A stretch of DNA of 9,033 nucleotides from Candidatus Hydrogenedentota bacterium (GCA_012965445.1 DTSJ01000325.1:1-9033); one strand, 5' to 3'. Positions 1 to 6,023 are shown, counted from the first letter of the stretch. Numbers and translations are program-made. Notes: generated from the sequence alone by a model not told the origin.

Positions 1-613
1 AGTCGACCAATACCCGCTCGTTTCCGACGGTGGCGATTCCGAGGAAGTGGCCCGGGAAGTTGCACCCGTGGATTGGGAGATCGAGGCGGTATCCGATGAG
101 CATGAAAATGCACGTTAGGCTTATCGGGTTTCCAGAGCGGAGCTGAATGGTTGCGAGGAGATTGCTTTTGTCCGGGGTGTAGTAGCCTGACTGGCATCCG
201 CGAAAGTCTTCCGTCTTGAAGAGAAATCTCGCAAGGTCGTAGGAGTCGAATGTGTTGCGTTCAGCGCGAAACTTGTCGGCCAGTGCGTTGAGCTTCCGGG
301 TGAGTTCTCCGCGTCTGACATGGAGACTCATGTAGTCGGAGATAAGCGAGAAGGCGGTTTCCAACTGCACGTAGCTGTTTTCGATTTTGAAGCATGAGGG
401 CCATTCTTCGAGCAGGCGCGCGCGGCGCTGGTCTGCGCGTATCAATTCCAGTTGATCCCACTGTTCCGGGGTCGTGGGCTGGTCAATTGAAGCGAGCGCA
501 TCGTCGAGCTCGTCTCCGAAGGCATCCAGCTCTTTTCGGATCGCATGTTGAACCATGGGTGAATCGTCATCGAGCAGTCGAATCAGATACGGGATTTTTG
601 AAATATCGGACAT
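1..613 (-). CDS. SirB1-like transglutaminase-fold protein (C-terminus cut by window edge)
   Basis: An open frame on the minus strand runs 204 codons from ATG at 613 to the window edge without a stop, so the C-terminus is missing. Residues about 7-36 look like one HEAT-type helical repeat (IPYLIRLLDDDSPMVQHAIR), followed by a charged helical stretch. Residues 137-191 match the SirB1/Transglut_core2 pattern: FRGCQSGYYTPDKSNLL, then GNPISL (161-166), then PGHFL (187-191), whose His is the conserved transglutaminase-fold His. VLVD at the cut end fits the usual third acidic position. Where classical transglutaminases have the nucleophilic Cys, this family has the GNPISL segment, so enzymatic activity is uncertain. 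The start is supported by AGGAG 11 nt upstream. It lies 20 bp after the TetR stop codon, so the two are probably co-transcribed. Family assignment is fairly secure; the biological role of SirB1-type proteins is not established. Confidence 0.8.
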   Translation of the reverse strand, partial: MSDISKIPYLIRLLDDDSPMVQHAIRKELDAFGDELDDALASIDQPTTPEQWDQLELIRADQRRARLLEEWPSCFKIENSYVQLETAFSLISDYMSLHVRRGELTRKLNALADKFRAERNTFDSYDLARFLFKTEDFRGCQSGYYTPDKSNLLATIQLRSGNPISLTCIFMLIGYRLDLPIHGCNFPGHFLGIATVGNERVLVD

Positions 614-633
614 TCGGAGAGCGGCTCCTGCGA

Positions 634-1335
634 CTAATAGTCGGATTCGTCTGTAAGGTTGTTGGCAGTCGAAATATGACTGGTGACGTAGCTGTGCAGA
701 ATGAATTTGAGTTCGTCGACGATGAGTTCGTCTTGTTTTTTGCCGTTGCGCATGGAGTGGTCGAGCATGAGATTGCTGATTTCGAAGATGACGCGCGCGA
801 TAGTTTTGGGTTGAGTGTCGTCTTTTTCGGGGATGACTTTTTTCCAGAAATTGACGAGCAGGGAATCGATTAGATTTTCCCGGAACAGAATGTCCGATTC
901 CTGGAGTTCGGTGGTGCTGCGAATGGCGAGCCATACTGAGTGAAAGGCCCAGTCGTCGTGCCACATTTCCGCCAGGATGTCTATGACTTCGGCGAGGGTT
1001 TCGTCCCAGTGGCGGTCATCGGGTGCGTCGGGGCCCATGTACATCATCAGTACCTGCGCGACTTTTGACTGGTAGCGTTCGCCCAGGGCGTTGATGATCA
1101 CGTAGCGGTTTGGGAAGAACTGGTATACGGAGCCTATGGATACGCCCGCTCGTTTGGCGATGAGGTTGGTCTTGACGCTGTTGTAGCCTTCTTCGGTCGG
1201 CAGGTGCGCTGCGGCATCGAGAATCCGCTGGACACGTTCGCGGCTGCGTGCCTGAACCGGAACACGACGAGGTCTGATACCGGATTCTTGAGAATCCTTG
1301 GACTCGTGCAGATGCAGATTTGGTGATTGTGACAT
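634..1335 (-). CDS. TetR/AcrR-family transcriptional regulator
   Basis: This is a 233-residue one-component repressor-type protein. The N-terminal DNA-binding domain spans about residues 28-80: a basic lead-in (QARSRERVQRILDAAA), then the helix-turn-helix IAKRAGVSIGSVYQFFPNR (59-77), which is very typical of TetR_N. The rest is a helical ligand-binding and dimerisation region with no recognisable effector signature. The frame extends upstream to a TTG at 1365, but I chose the ATG at 1335 because GGGAAGG (1346-1352) sits 10 nt upstream and conserved sequence begins only later. It is divergent from the GT2 gene across a palindrome-rich promoter region, the classic arrangement for autorepression plus control of the divergent gene. 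It probably also governs the downstream SirB1-like gene. Family is near certain; ligand and targets are inferred from position only. Confidence 0.93.
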   Translation of the reverse strand: MSQSPNLHLHESKDSQESGIRPRRVPVQARSRERVQRILDAAAHLPTEEGYNSVKTNLIAKRAGVSIGSVYQFFPNRYVIINALGERYQSKVAQVLMMYMGPDAPDDRHWDETLAEVIDILAEMWHDDWAFHSVWLAIRSTTELQESDILFRENLIDSLLVNFWKKVIPEKDDTQPKTIARVIFEISNLMLDHSMRNGKKQDELIVDELKFILHSYVTSHISTANNLTDESDY

Positions 1336-1345
1336 ATCCGGGCAG

Positions 1346-1352
1346 CCTTCCC
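1346..1352 (-). promoter_or_regulatory. Ribosome binding site that decides the tetR start
   Basis: GGGAAGG on the minus strand lies 10 nt before the ATG at 1335. The alternative upstream start in the same frame is a TTG at 1365. The Shine-Dalgarno-like run lies inside the longer frame, which favours the shorter, 233-residue protein. Confidence 0.5.
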
Positions 1353-1398
1353 AATGGTCTACCAATTATCGGCGAATTCCAGTCAATTATTAGGATTC

Positions 1399-1428
1399 AT
1401 TGTACCTTTGTGTCTCAAGTTTAGTAAA
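1399..1428 (-). promoter_or_regulatory. Putative tetR promoter
   Basis: On the minus strand TTTACT (1428-1423) and TACAAT (1404-1399) are separated by 18 bp, close to a sigma-70 consensus. Transcription would start near 1392, upstream of the chosen ATG at 1335. The -35 box is inside the 1418-1430 palindrome and the -10 touches the left arm of the 15-bp repeat, consistent with repression. Confidence 0.4.
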
Positions 1429-1435
1429 CTATACA
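1408..1435 (+). promoter_or_regulatory. Putative promoter of the GT2 gene
   Basis: TTGTGT (1408-1413) and TATACA (1430-1435) are 16 bp apart and read toward the glycosyltransferase. They enclose the 1418-1430 palindrome. A competing candidate is TTGGTC (1461-1466) with TAATAA (1484-1489), 17 bp apart and partly inside the right arm of the 15-bp repeat, but it would leave only a few leader bases before the ATG at 1502. Confidence 0.3.
1418..1430. promoter_or_regulatory. Candidate TetR operator (AGTTTA-G-TAAACT palindrome)
   Basis: A perfect 13-bp palindrome, AGTTTAGTAAACT, lies midway between tetR and the divergent GT2 gene. It overlaps the putative -35 box of tetR (TTTACT, minus strand, 1428-1423) and the spacer of a putative plus-strand promoter, so an occupied site could block both. 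Size, symmetry and position fit a TetR-family operator. Binding by the adjacent regulator is inference. Confidence 0.5.
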
Positions 1436-1449
1436 TTGTCGGGGACAAT
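1435..1449. promoter_or_regulatory. Second palindrome (ATTGTC-GGG-GACAAT), possible operator
   Basis: A perfect 6-bp inverted repeat with a 3-bp centre lies 18 bp, centre to centre, from the AGTTTAGTAAACT palindrome. It is close to the middle of the large inverted repeat, and just downstream of a plus-strand -10-like TATACA (1430-1435). It could be a second regulator site. It differs in sequence from the first palindrome, so one protein need not bind both. Confidence 0.35.
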
Positions 1450-1501
1450 TCTGGTTCACATTGGTCTTATTGCGTCTGAATCCTAATAATTTACAGGTTT
1501 T

Positions 1502-2227
1502 ATGTCATCGCCATCCATTCAACTGTCGATTTTAATCCCTTCATATAATGAGGAGTTTCGAATCTGCGGCACCCTTGAGATTCTGGAGTCGTATATTGGT
1601 GGGCAGTCATACGCTGCTGAGATCGTGGTGGTAAATGACGGGAGCGCGGACCGCACGGCGGAAGTGGTTGCTGAAAAGCATCCCAATGTTCTGCTGGTAT
1701 CCTATGCTGAGAACCGGGGCAAGGGTTATGCGACGCGTATTGGCGCGCCTCAGTGCAGTGGGGAATATGTGCTTATCTATGATGCAGACGGGTCGACGCC
1801 GATCGAGGATATTGAGAAACTGTGGCCTTGGTTTGAGGACGGGGCCGACATTGTAATCGGGTCACGTGCGATGTCGGATTCGGACGTGCAGATTCGGCAG
1901 CCCTTGTATCGGCAGTCGATGGGTCGGATTTATAACGTGCTGCTGCGGATGCTGTGGCTTACGAGTTTCAAGGACACGCAGTGCGGTTTCAAAGGCGTAC
2001 GTTCCACGTGTGTGGAGAAGGTATTTCCGTTGATGACGACGGACGGTTTTGGCGCGGATTGCGAGATGCTCTACATTGCGGAGAAGCACGGCTTTCGCGT
2101 CGAGGAGGTCCCCGTGCGCTGGCTGAATTCGATCGATACCCGCGTGCATGCGATCTGGGATTCGCTGGATATGATACGCGAAGTCTTGATTATTCGATTC
2201 AGGTCTTTCGCGGGGAAGTATCGGTAG
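1502..2227 (+). CDS. GT2 glycosyltransferase, ALG5-like (polyprenyl-phosphate glucosyltransferase type)
   Basis: A 241-residue GT-A fold family 2 glycosyltransferase with no membrane segment. Visible landmarks in order are LSILIPSYNEE (8-18), the nucleotide-binding VVVNDGSADRT (42-52), NRGKGYATR (71-79), the metal-binding DAD (94-96) followed by GSTPIEDI, GSRAM (120-124), and DTQCGFKG (158-165). The last motif, together with the STPIE context, is characteristic of dolichyl-phosphate beta-glucosyltransferase (ALG5) relatives. By family it should transfer a hexose from a nucleotide sugar to a polyprenyl phosphate at the cytoplasmic face of the membrane. It lacks the C-terminal membrane segments seen in some DPM1/GtrB-type relatives. 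Its ribosome site is weak (ACAGG, 4 nt before the ATG). It is divergent from tetR and converges, with a 12-bp gap, on the GT-C gene, a possible user of its product. Donor sugar and acceptor are not determined. Confidence 0.9.
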   Translation: MSSPSIQLSILIPSYNEEFRICGTLEILESYIGGQSYAAEIVVVNDGSADRTAEVVAEKHPNVLLVSYAENRGKGYATRIGAPQCSGEYVLIYDADGSTPIEDIEKLWPWFEDGADIVIGSRAMSDSDVQIRQPLYRQSMGRIYNVLLRMLWLTSFKDTQCGFKGVRSTCVEKVFPLMTTDGFGADCEMLYIAEKHGFRVEEVPVRWLNSIDTRVHAIWDSLDMIREVLIIRFRSFAGKYR

Positions 2228-2239
2228 GGGGCAAAGCAG

Positions 2240-3790
2240 CTATTTGCGGGTTTCCATGTAGGCATCCCAGAGTTCGCGCTTGATGTAGACTGCGCGCAGG
2301 ACTGATGGACGGAGGCCTCCGATTTCTAACTGGTAATCGTCTGACAGTTTTTCGGCGAGTGTTGTCCGCAGGGAGGGTGCCGCTATGATGACGTCCGCAT
2401 CGGGGGATTCGGGGATTTCAGGATAGAAGCCGACGTGTTCGATTTTTCGCAGGTACCATGGGAGGGGCCAGTAGTCATTGTCGGGCTGGATTATCTTGAC
2501 GCTCATGGAGTCGGGGTCGGGATGAATCGCCTGGATACCGTAGACGCGGTCGATGAGATCGAGATGGGCTGAGGACGTATGTGCGTAGACATATGGGTTG
2601 CGGGGATCGGCGGGGATGACATGGTTTGTGAGGTACGTTTGATATGCGAGGTGGGAGAGACCTGCCAAGAGGAGCAGGGCGCAGATGCTTTCAGCAGGGA
2701 CGTTTTTCAGTTTTTCAGCGATGACGGCGACTGCATATCCGGCAAGAAGGAGCAACCCGTGGTACAGGCTTAGCATGGTCCACGGGGTTTTGTAGGGGAT
2801 TACGGAGTAAATGAGGATCATGACGAGGGTGTAGACGGCGAGGAAGAGGATGAGGGGATGGGCTCGGCGCATACGGGTTTGGTGAAGGGCGATGAGGATT
2901 CCGAGTGACCCCAGTGCGACGGGGAGAGCTTCGCTGAACCAGTACTTAGGGCCTCTATTTGTGTAAACGAGTAATTGCACGTAGTAGTACCAGGGCTTGT
3001 CGTGGAGGCCTGCGCCGTCGGAGCGTTTAAGATAGTTTGAATACGTGAGGATTGAATCGAGTGGGCCTCGCAGGTTGGTAAAGAAGGCTGTGTACAGCAG
3101 GATGTTGATGGTTAGGGCTGTTGCGACTAGGGCGACGATTTGGCGGGGAGTGATGCTTTTTCTCAGTTCCGCAACCGTGTCTGAATTTCGATTAGCGGCG
3201 AAGACGGCGCATAGTCCGGCGAACATGGAGATGTAGGCGATGATGGCGGTTTCTTTTGTGGCGTGCATGAGGCTTAGGGAAGTGCCGAGTGCGATTCCGC
3301 GTTTGATGGATGGGGCGAGGATGAAACGGGAGCCGAATCCTATTGCGGCAAGTGTGAAGAATACGAGAAGCGTTTCTTGAATGTAGTAGCGGCTGTAGAA
3401 TACGAACGCCGGAGAAATCGCGACGAGGAGTGCGCTTGCGATTAGGGCGCGGGTGGAGAAGGCCGGACGCAGCAGGAGGGTGACGGCGATGAGTCCTGCG
3501 CCGAAGATCAAGGGTACGATGCGGTAAGTAGTTTCGCGTGTTTTTTCGAAGGAGTCTGCACCGGAGAGAAAGGCGGGAATGAGGGTCAGGTAGTAGAGGG
3601 TGGGACCGTGATGATCGCGTGGGTCGTAGACGTACTTGCCTTGTTCAAGGAGGATTCCGGTTTTGTAGGCCTGATTGGCTTCGTCGCCGTGCATCGGTCT
3701 GGTTTCGAGGCCGGGGAGTCGAATAAAAAAAGCGCCCATCGTCAGAATAACGATGAGCGCGATAGTGTGGTTGGTGTTTGAATCCGTCAT
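2240..3790 (-). CDS. Agl23-like membrane glycosyltransferase (TIGR03663 type, GT-C fold)
   Basis: A 516-residue integral membrane protein. Residue 10 onward begins the first membrane helix, followed by a loop with RPMHGDEA (31-38), which carries the paired acidic residues expected in the first outer loop of GT-C/PMT-like transferases. Then come YDPRDHHGPTLYY (55-67) and SRYYIQETLLVFF (133-145), which I associate with the archaeal and bacterial TIGR03663 family (flippase activity-associated Agl23). Many further hydrophobic segments run to about residue 395, followed by a soluble tail of about 115 residues. Family knowledge suggests transfer of a sugar from a polyprenyl-phosphate donor outside the cytoplasm; exact activity in bacteria is not established. 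It starts 9 bp after the discoidin-protein stop and is probably translated from the same mRNA. The convergent ALG5-like gene could supply its donor. Fold is secure; the specific subfamily is likely. Confidence 0.85.
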   Translation of the reverse strand: MTDSNTNHTIALIVILTMGAFFIRLPGLETRPMHGDEANQAYKTGILLEQGKYVYDPRDHHGPTLYYLTLIPAFLSGADSFEKTRETTYRIVPLIFGAGLIAVTLLLRPAFSTRALIASALLVAISPAFVFYSRYYIQETLLVFFTLAAIGFGSRFILAPSIKRGIALGTSLSLMHATKETAIIAYISMFAGLCAVFAANRNSDTVAELRKSITPRQIVALVATALTINILLYTAFFTNLRGPLDSILTYSNYLKRSDGAGLHDKPWYYYVQLLVYTNRGPKYWFSEALPVALGSLGILIALHQTRMRRAHPLILFLAVYTLVMILIYSVIPYKTPWTMLSLYHGLLLLAGYAVAVIAEKLKNVPAESICALLLLAGLSHLAYQTYLTNHVIPADPRNPYVYAHTSSAHLDLIDRVYGIQAIHPDPDSMSVKIIQPDNDYWPLPWYLRKIEHVGFYPEIPESPDADVIIAAPSLRTTLAEKLSDDYQLEIGGLRPSVLRAVYIKRELWDAYMETRK

Positions 3791-3799
3791 GCGAATCCG

Positions 3800-4453
3800 C
3801 TATTTTGACGCTTTGCCGAAAATTTCTGCTTCGACGTAATGATTGTATTCGTCGGAGGTGTTTCCTTTGCTGTAGAAGCGGACGTAGCGTCCGCTGACGC
3901 CTTTGAGGTCTACAAATTTGCTTTTGTAGCTTTCGATGTATTCTTTGTCTTTTCCGACGCCGAGTTCCGAGGAGTTGTCGTGATCGTTGCTGAATAGTGT
4001 TTTGACGCCTTTGGTGAATTCGGCGTCTTCGGCAACTTTCACGGTTACGTCGAAGTACACGCGATCACCTTCGTGGAAATGCCAGAGCAGCAGCGCGTAA
4101 AGGTTGTTTACGGCACCGAGATCGACTTGAATCCACTGGACGCCGGTGGCGAGTCCGAGGAGGCTTTTTTCTTCGTAGCTTTTGTCGCCGTCGGTAAGGA
4201 AGGAGAGTTTTCCGAAATCAGGTTTAGCGACGCTGGCGGTAACGGCTTTGCCTTTGGCGACATTGGTGGTTCCGGCGGGCGCGTCGAATGCGGGGCGTGG
4301 TTTGTAGTTGGGTTCTTCGAGGTTTTCTCCGAAGTAATCCAGAGGAGTCCCACCGAAATAGGGATCAGGGTATTCGAATTTAAGTTCATCTGCTTTCGCG
4401 GTTGAGCTGAGTGCAATTACGAGACTCAGGGCCGACAATACTGCTTTGTTCAT
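3800..4453 (-). CDS. Secreted discoidin (F5/8 type C)-like carbohydrate-binding-fold protein
   Basis: A 217-residue exported protein. Residues 1-21 form a signal peptide (Lys at 3, hydrophobic core, probable cleavage after AKA at 19-21). The mature N-terminus has an aromatic and proline-rich segment (YPDPYFGGTPLDYFGENL) before a beta-sandwich-like domain from about 63 to 215. VAKGKAVTAS, LTDGD, VQWIQVDLG and SGRYVRFYSKG are landmarks of discoidin/galactose-binding-like domains. No catalytic motif is visible, so a binding or structural role in the periplasm or at the surface is likely. AAAGGAG lies 6 nt before the ATG, one of the best ribosome sites in the window. It is the first gene of a two-gene unit with the GT-C transferase, which hints that it acts on or with the glycan made there. 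Ligand unknown. Confidence 0.82.
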   Translation of the reverse strand: MNKAVLSALSLVIALSSTAKADELKFEYPDPYFGGTPLDYFGENLEEPNYKPRPAFDAPAGTTNVAKGKAVTASVAKPDFGKLSFLTDGDKSYEEKSLLGLATGVQWIQVDLGAVNNLYALLLWHFHEGDRVYFDVTVKVAEDAEFTKGVKTLFSNDHDNSSELGVGKDKEYIESYKSKFVDLKGVSGRYVRFYSKGNTSDEYNHYVEAEIFGKASK

Positions 4454-4478
4454 GGAACGCTCCTTTTGGGTATGCTTG

Positions 4479-4494
4479 ACACCGAAAACGGTGT
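4479..4494 (-). promoter_or_regulatory. Leader hairpin upstream of the discoidin gene
   Basis: On the minus strand, ACACCG-TTTT-CGGTGT forms a perfect 6-bp stem with a 4-nt loop, within the predicted untranslated leader and about 12 nt upstream of the ribosome site. It is not followed by a T run, so it is not a convincing terminator. It may stabilise the mRNA or bind a protein as DNA. Confidence 0.4.
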
Positions 4495-4529
4495 AATTGG
4501 GTCAGATCAGGGTCATTTCAACGAGTCCT

Positions 4530-4538
4530 ATATTAGCA
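4530..4538 (-). promoter_or_regulatory. Putative extended -10 promoter for the discoidin/GT-C unit
   Basis: The minus strand reads TGCTAATAT, an extended -10 element (TGn plus a TATAAT-like box). The -35 region is poor, which is typical of extended -10 promoters. Transcription would start near 4523, giving a leader of about 70 nt that contains the hairpin at 4479-4494. Confidence 0.35.
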
Positions 4539-4633
4539 TAAAGCCCGTAGTTGTTGCACGTTCGTGACATGCCTTTTCAGTATCTATGAATGTAAACGAA
4601 CGGGAAATTTACTTTCTTGCATGGACGGCAGAT

Positions 4634-4662
4634 TTGGCGATTCTTATAGAGTGTGATACACT
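4634..4662 (+). promoter_or_regulatory. Putative promoter of the five-gene plus-strand operon
   Basis: TTGGCG (4634-4639) and TACACT (4657-4662) are 17 bp apart, a reasonable sigma-70 match. Transcription would begin around 4669-4672, just upstream of the chosen DinB-like start at 4689. This argues against the more upstream GTG at 4653. Gaps of -4 to 27 bp downstream suggest that all five genes are read from here. Confidence 0.35.
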
Positions 4663-4675
4663 CAGAACTTACAAT

Positions 4676-4679
4676 GGAG
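4676..4679 (+). promoter_or_regulatory. Ribosome binding site that decides the DinB-like start
   Basis: GGAG lies 9 nt before the ATG at 4689. The other in-frame starts, GTG at 4653 and ATG at 4674, have no purine-rich element at a suitable distance, so 4689 is preferred. Confidence 0.5.
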
Positions 4680-4688
4680 AAGCAGAAA

Positions 4689-5213
4689 ATGGCTGAAAAA
4701 ACGCCTGTGCATCCCGCGATCCAGGGGTGTATTCATGTGCTGGAACGCGGCGAGCTGCTGCTGGACCGGATACCCGAACCGTTGTACACGTTCAGGGAGG
4801 GCACTCATGATTCGATAGGGTGCCATCTGCGTCATGGAATTGAGCATATTTCGTGTTTTCTGGAGGGACTTTACTCTGGAGTGGTGGACTATGATTTGCG
4901 TCGCCGCGATGAGGTCTTGGAGACCGATGTTAACGCGATGCGAGAGGCGATTAACGAGACACGAGCCAGCTTGATTGGGATTGATCCCCATGCTTTGGGG
5001 AAGCGGCTTACGGTCATCCAGATTCCGACACCGGGTTGTTCGCCGACTCCTGTGGAGTCCAGCGTCGTTCGCGAGCTGATATTTTTGTCCAGCCACATGG
5101 TACATCATTTGTCGCTGATGTATATTCACTGCACGAATGCTGGAGTCGAGCTGCCGCAGGATTTTCCGCTTGCATTCTCGACCAGTGCGCACCGCAACGT
5201 CGCCGTCGGCTGA
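4689..5213 (+). CDS. DinB/YfiT-superfamily putative metalloenzyme
   Basis: A 174-residue, mainly helical protein. The segment SIGCHLRHGIEHISCFLEG (42-60) followed by VDYDLRRRD (66-74), and later SSHMVHHLSLM (134-144), are the landmarks of a DinB-superfamily branch. Candidate metal ligands are a His among 46, 49 and 53 together with H136 and H140 (HxxxH), giving the three-His site usual for this fold. Related proteins include thiol-dependent S-transferases acting on bacillithiol or mycothiol, but the substrate cannot be read from the sequence. The start is the ATG with GGAG 9 nt upstream; in-frame starts at 4653 and 4674 lack such a site. It opens the plus-strand operon, 27 bp before the NRDE gene. 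Fold assignment is good, function unknown. Confidence 0.78.
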   Translation: MAEKTPVHPAIQGCIHVLERGELLLDRIPEPLYTFREGTHDSIGCHLRHGIEHISCFLEGLYSGVVDYDLRRRDEVLETDVNAMREAINETRASLIGIDPHALGKRLTVIQIPTPGCSPTPVESSVVRELIFLSSHMVHHLSLMYIHCTNAGVELPQDFPLAFSTSAHRNVAVG

Positions 5214-5240
5214 CCCGGGTAACGAGGGGTAGATTTCTGT

Positions 5241-6020
5241 ATGTGTACGTTAACGGTTTATAAATCGACGGACAGACTGCTGGCGACGATGAACCGTGAT
5301 GAGGCGCTGACCCGCGCGCCTGAATCGCCTCCGAAGATTCACGATATACCGGGCGGGGGGCAATGGATTGCGCCGCATGACAGCGCAAAAGGGGGGACGT
5401 GGATGGGCGCGAACTCTTACGGGGTGATCACGTGTCTATTGAATGCCTATCTTCCGGGCGAGAGTCTGCTGCCGGACACGACGGGCCGTTACAAGAGCCG
5501 CGGCGAGATCATTCCTGCGGTGCTGGAAAGCGGAAACGTGGATGCGGCAATTGCCTACATCGAGAACAGTCTTGACCCTGAGAACTATCCTTCTTTTAAC
5601 CTGTTAATTTTCGGACCTGGTATTGGTCGGTGCATTACGTGGCTTCGTCAGGGTGAACTGGTGTGGCAGGATGTCGATGAGGCGTGGACGCTGCGGTCTT
5701 CTTCGGGGTGGGACAGCCGGGAGGTGAAGGCGTGGCGGGAGGAAATTTTTTCGGAATGGATAGCGTCCGGTGAGGAGATGGTTGATCATTTGCCGAAGTT
5801 TCATTTGTATCAGGAGTCGGGACGCGAGGATTGGTCGCCGCTGATGAAAAGGCCGTGGGCGGCAACGCGGAGTGTGACTCAGGTGGAGGTTGATCTGGTG
5901 ATCGGGGAGACGACGCTTCGGTACTGGCCTCAGCCTCATCCGGATTCTCAGCATCCCGAGACAGTGGACACGATTCCGTGTGTATCGGGTTCTATGCCTC
6001 CGGCCGATCTCGAGGTTTAG
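5241..6020 (+). CDS. NRDE-domain protein (TANGO2 family)
   Basis: A 259-residue cytosolic protein of the NRDE/TANGO2 family. It starts MCT, then has the diagnostic NRDE at 18-21, WIAPHDSAKGGTWMGANSYG (42-61) and a family-typical middle (YKSRGEIIPAVL). The Cys at position 2, directly after the initiator Met, is the residue expected to become N-terminal in an Ntn-hydrolase-like fold, and it is retained here. The C-terminal segment with PWAATRSVTQVEVD also fits the family. Eukaryotic TANGO2 has been tied to haem and lipid metabolism, but its reaction is unsettled. GAGGGG (5224-5229) precedes the ATG by 11 nt. It sits 27 bp after the DinB-like gene and only 3 bp before the DedA/ATP-grasp gene, so a link to membrane-lipid chemistry is possible but unproven. 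Confidence 0.9.
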   Translation: MCTLTVYKSTDRLLATMNRDEALTRAPESPPKIHDIPGGGQWIAPHDSAKGGTWMGANSYGVITCLLNAYLPGESLLPDTTGRYKSRGEIIPAVLESGNVDAAIAYIENSLDPENYPSFNLLIFGPGIGRCITWLRQGELVWQDVDEAWTLRSSSGWDSREVKAWREEIFSEWIASGEEMVDHLPKFHLYQESGREDWSPLMKRPWAATRSVTQVEVDLVIGETTLRYWPQPHPDSQHPETVDTIPCVSGSMPPADLEV

Positions 6021-6023
6021 GGC

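Larger units (their letters stand above)
1385..1491. repeat. Perfect 15-bp inverted repeat flanking the divergent promoters
   Basis: AATTATTAGGATTCA at 1385-1399 recurs as its exact reverse complement TGAATCCTAATAATT at 1477-1491, with 77 bp between. Because the flanking genes are divergent, each arm has the same orientation relative to the gene it faces: it ends 10 nt before the GT2 start and 49 nt before the tetR ATG. The arms could be paired binding sites for one regulator, with looping, or duplicated core promoter elements, since each contains TAATAAT. Cruciform or hairpin formation is less likely with so long a spacer. Confidence 0.75.

Noticed and set aside
394..873. A 159-codon plus-strand open frame overlapping the SirB1-like and tetR genes
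   Set aside because: It lies opposite two genes with clear family motifs, its translation is low in complexity and resembles no family, and it has no convincing ribosome site.
1363..1365. TTG as the tetR start codon, adding ten residues
   Set aside because: It is a weak codon with no good ribosome site, while the ATG at 1335 has GGGAAGG at 10 nt.
2231..2247. GCAAA...TTTGC inverted repeat between the convergent GT2 and GT-C genes as a bidirectional terminator
   Set aside because: The stem is only 5 bp and AT-rich with no flanking T run, so it cannot be supported as a terminator.
4616..4650. TTGCAT (4617-4622) with TATAGA (4645-4650) as the operon promoter
   Set aside because: The spacer is 22 bp, too long for a sigma-70 promoter; TTGGCG with TACACT at 17 bp is better.
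4662..5192. A 176-codon minus-strand open frame opposite the DinB-like gene
   Set aside because: It shadows a gene with recognisable DinB His motifs, lacks a family resemblance, and would oppose the whole operon.
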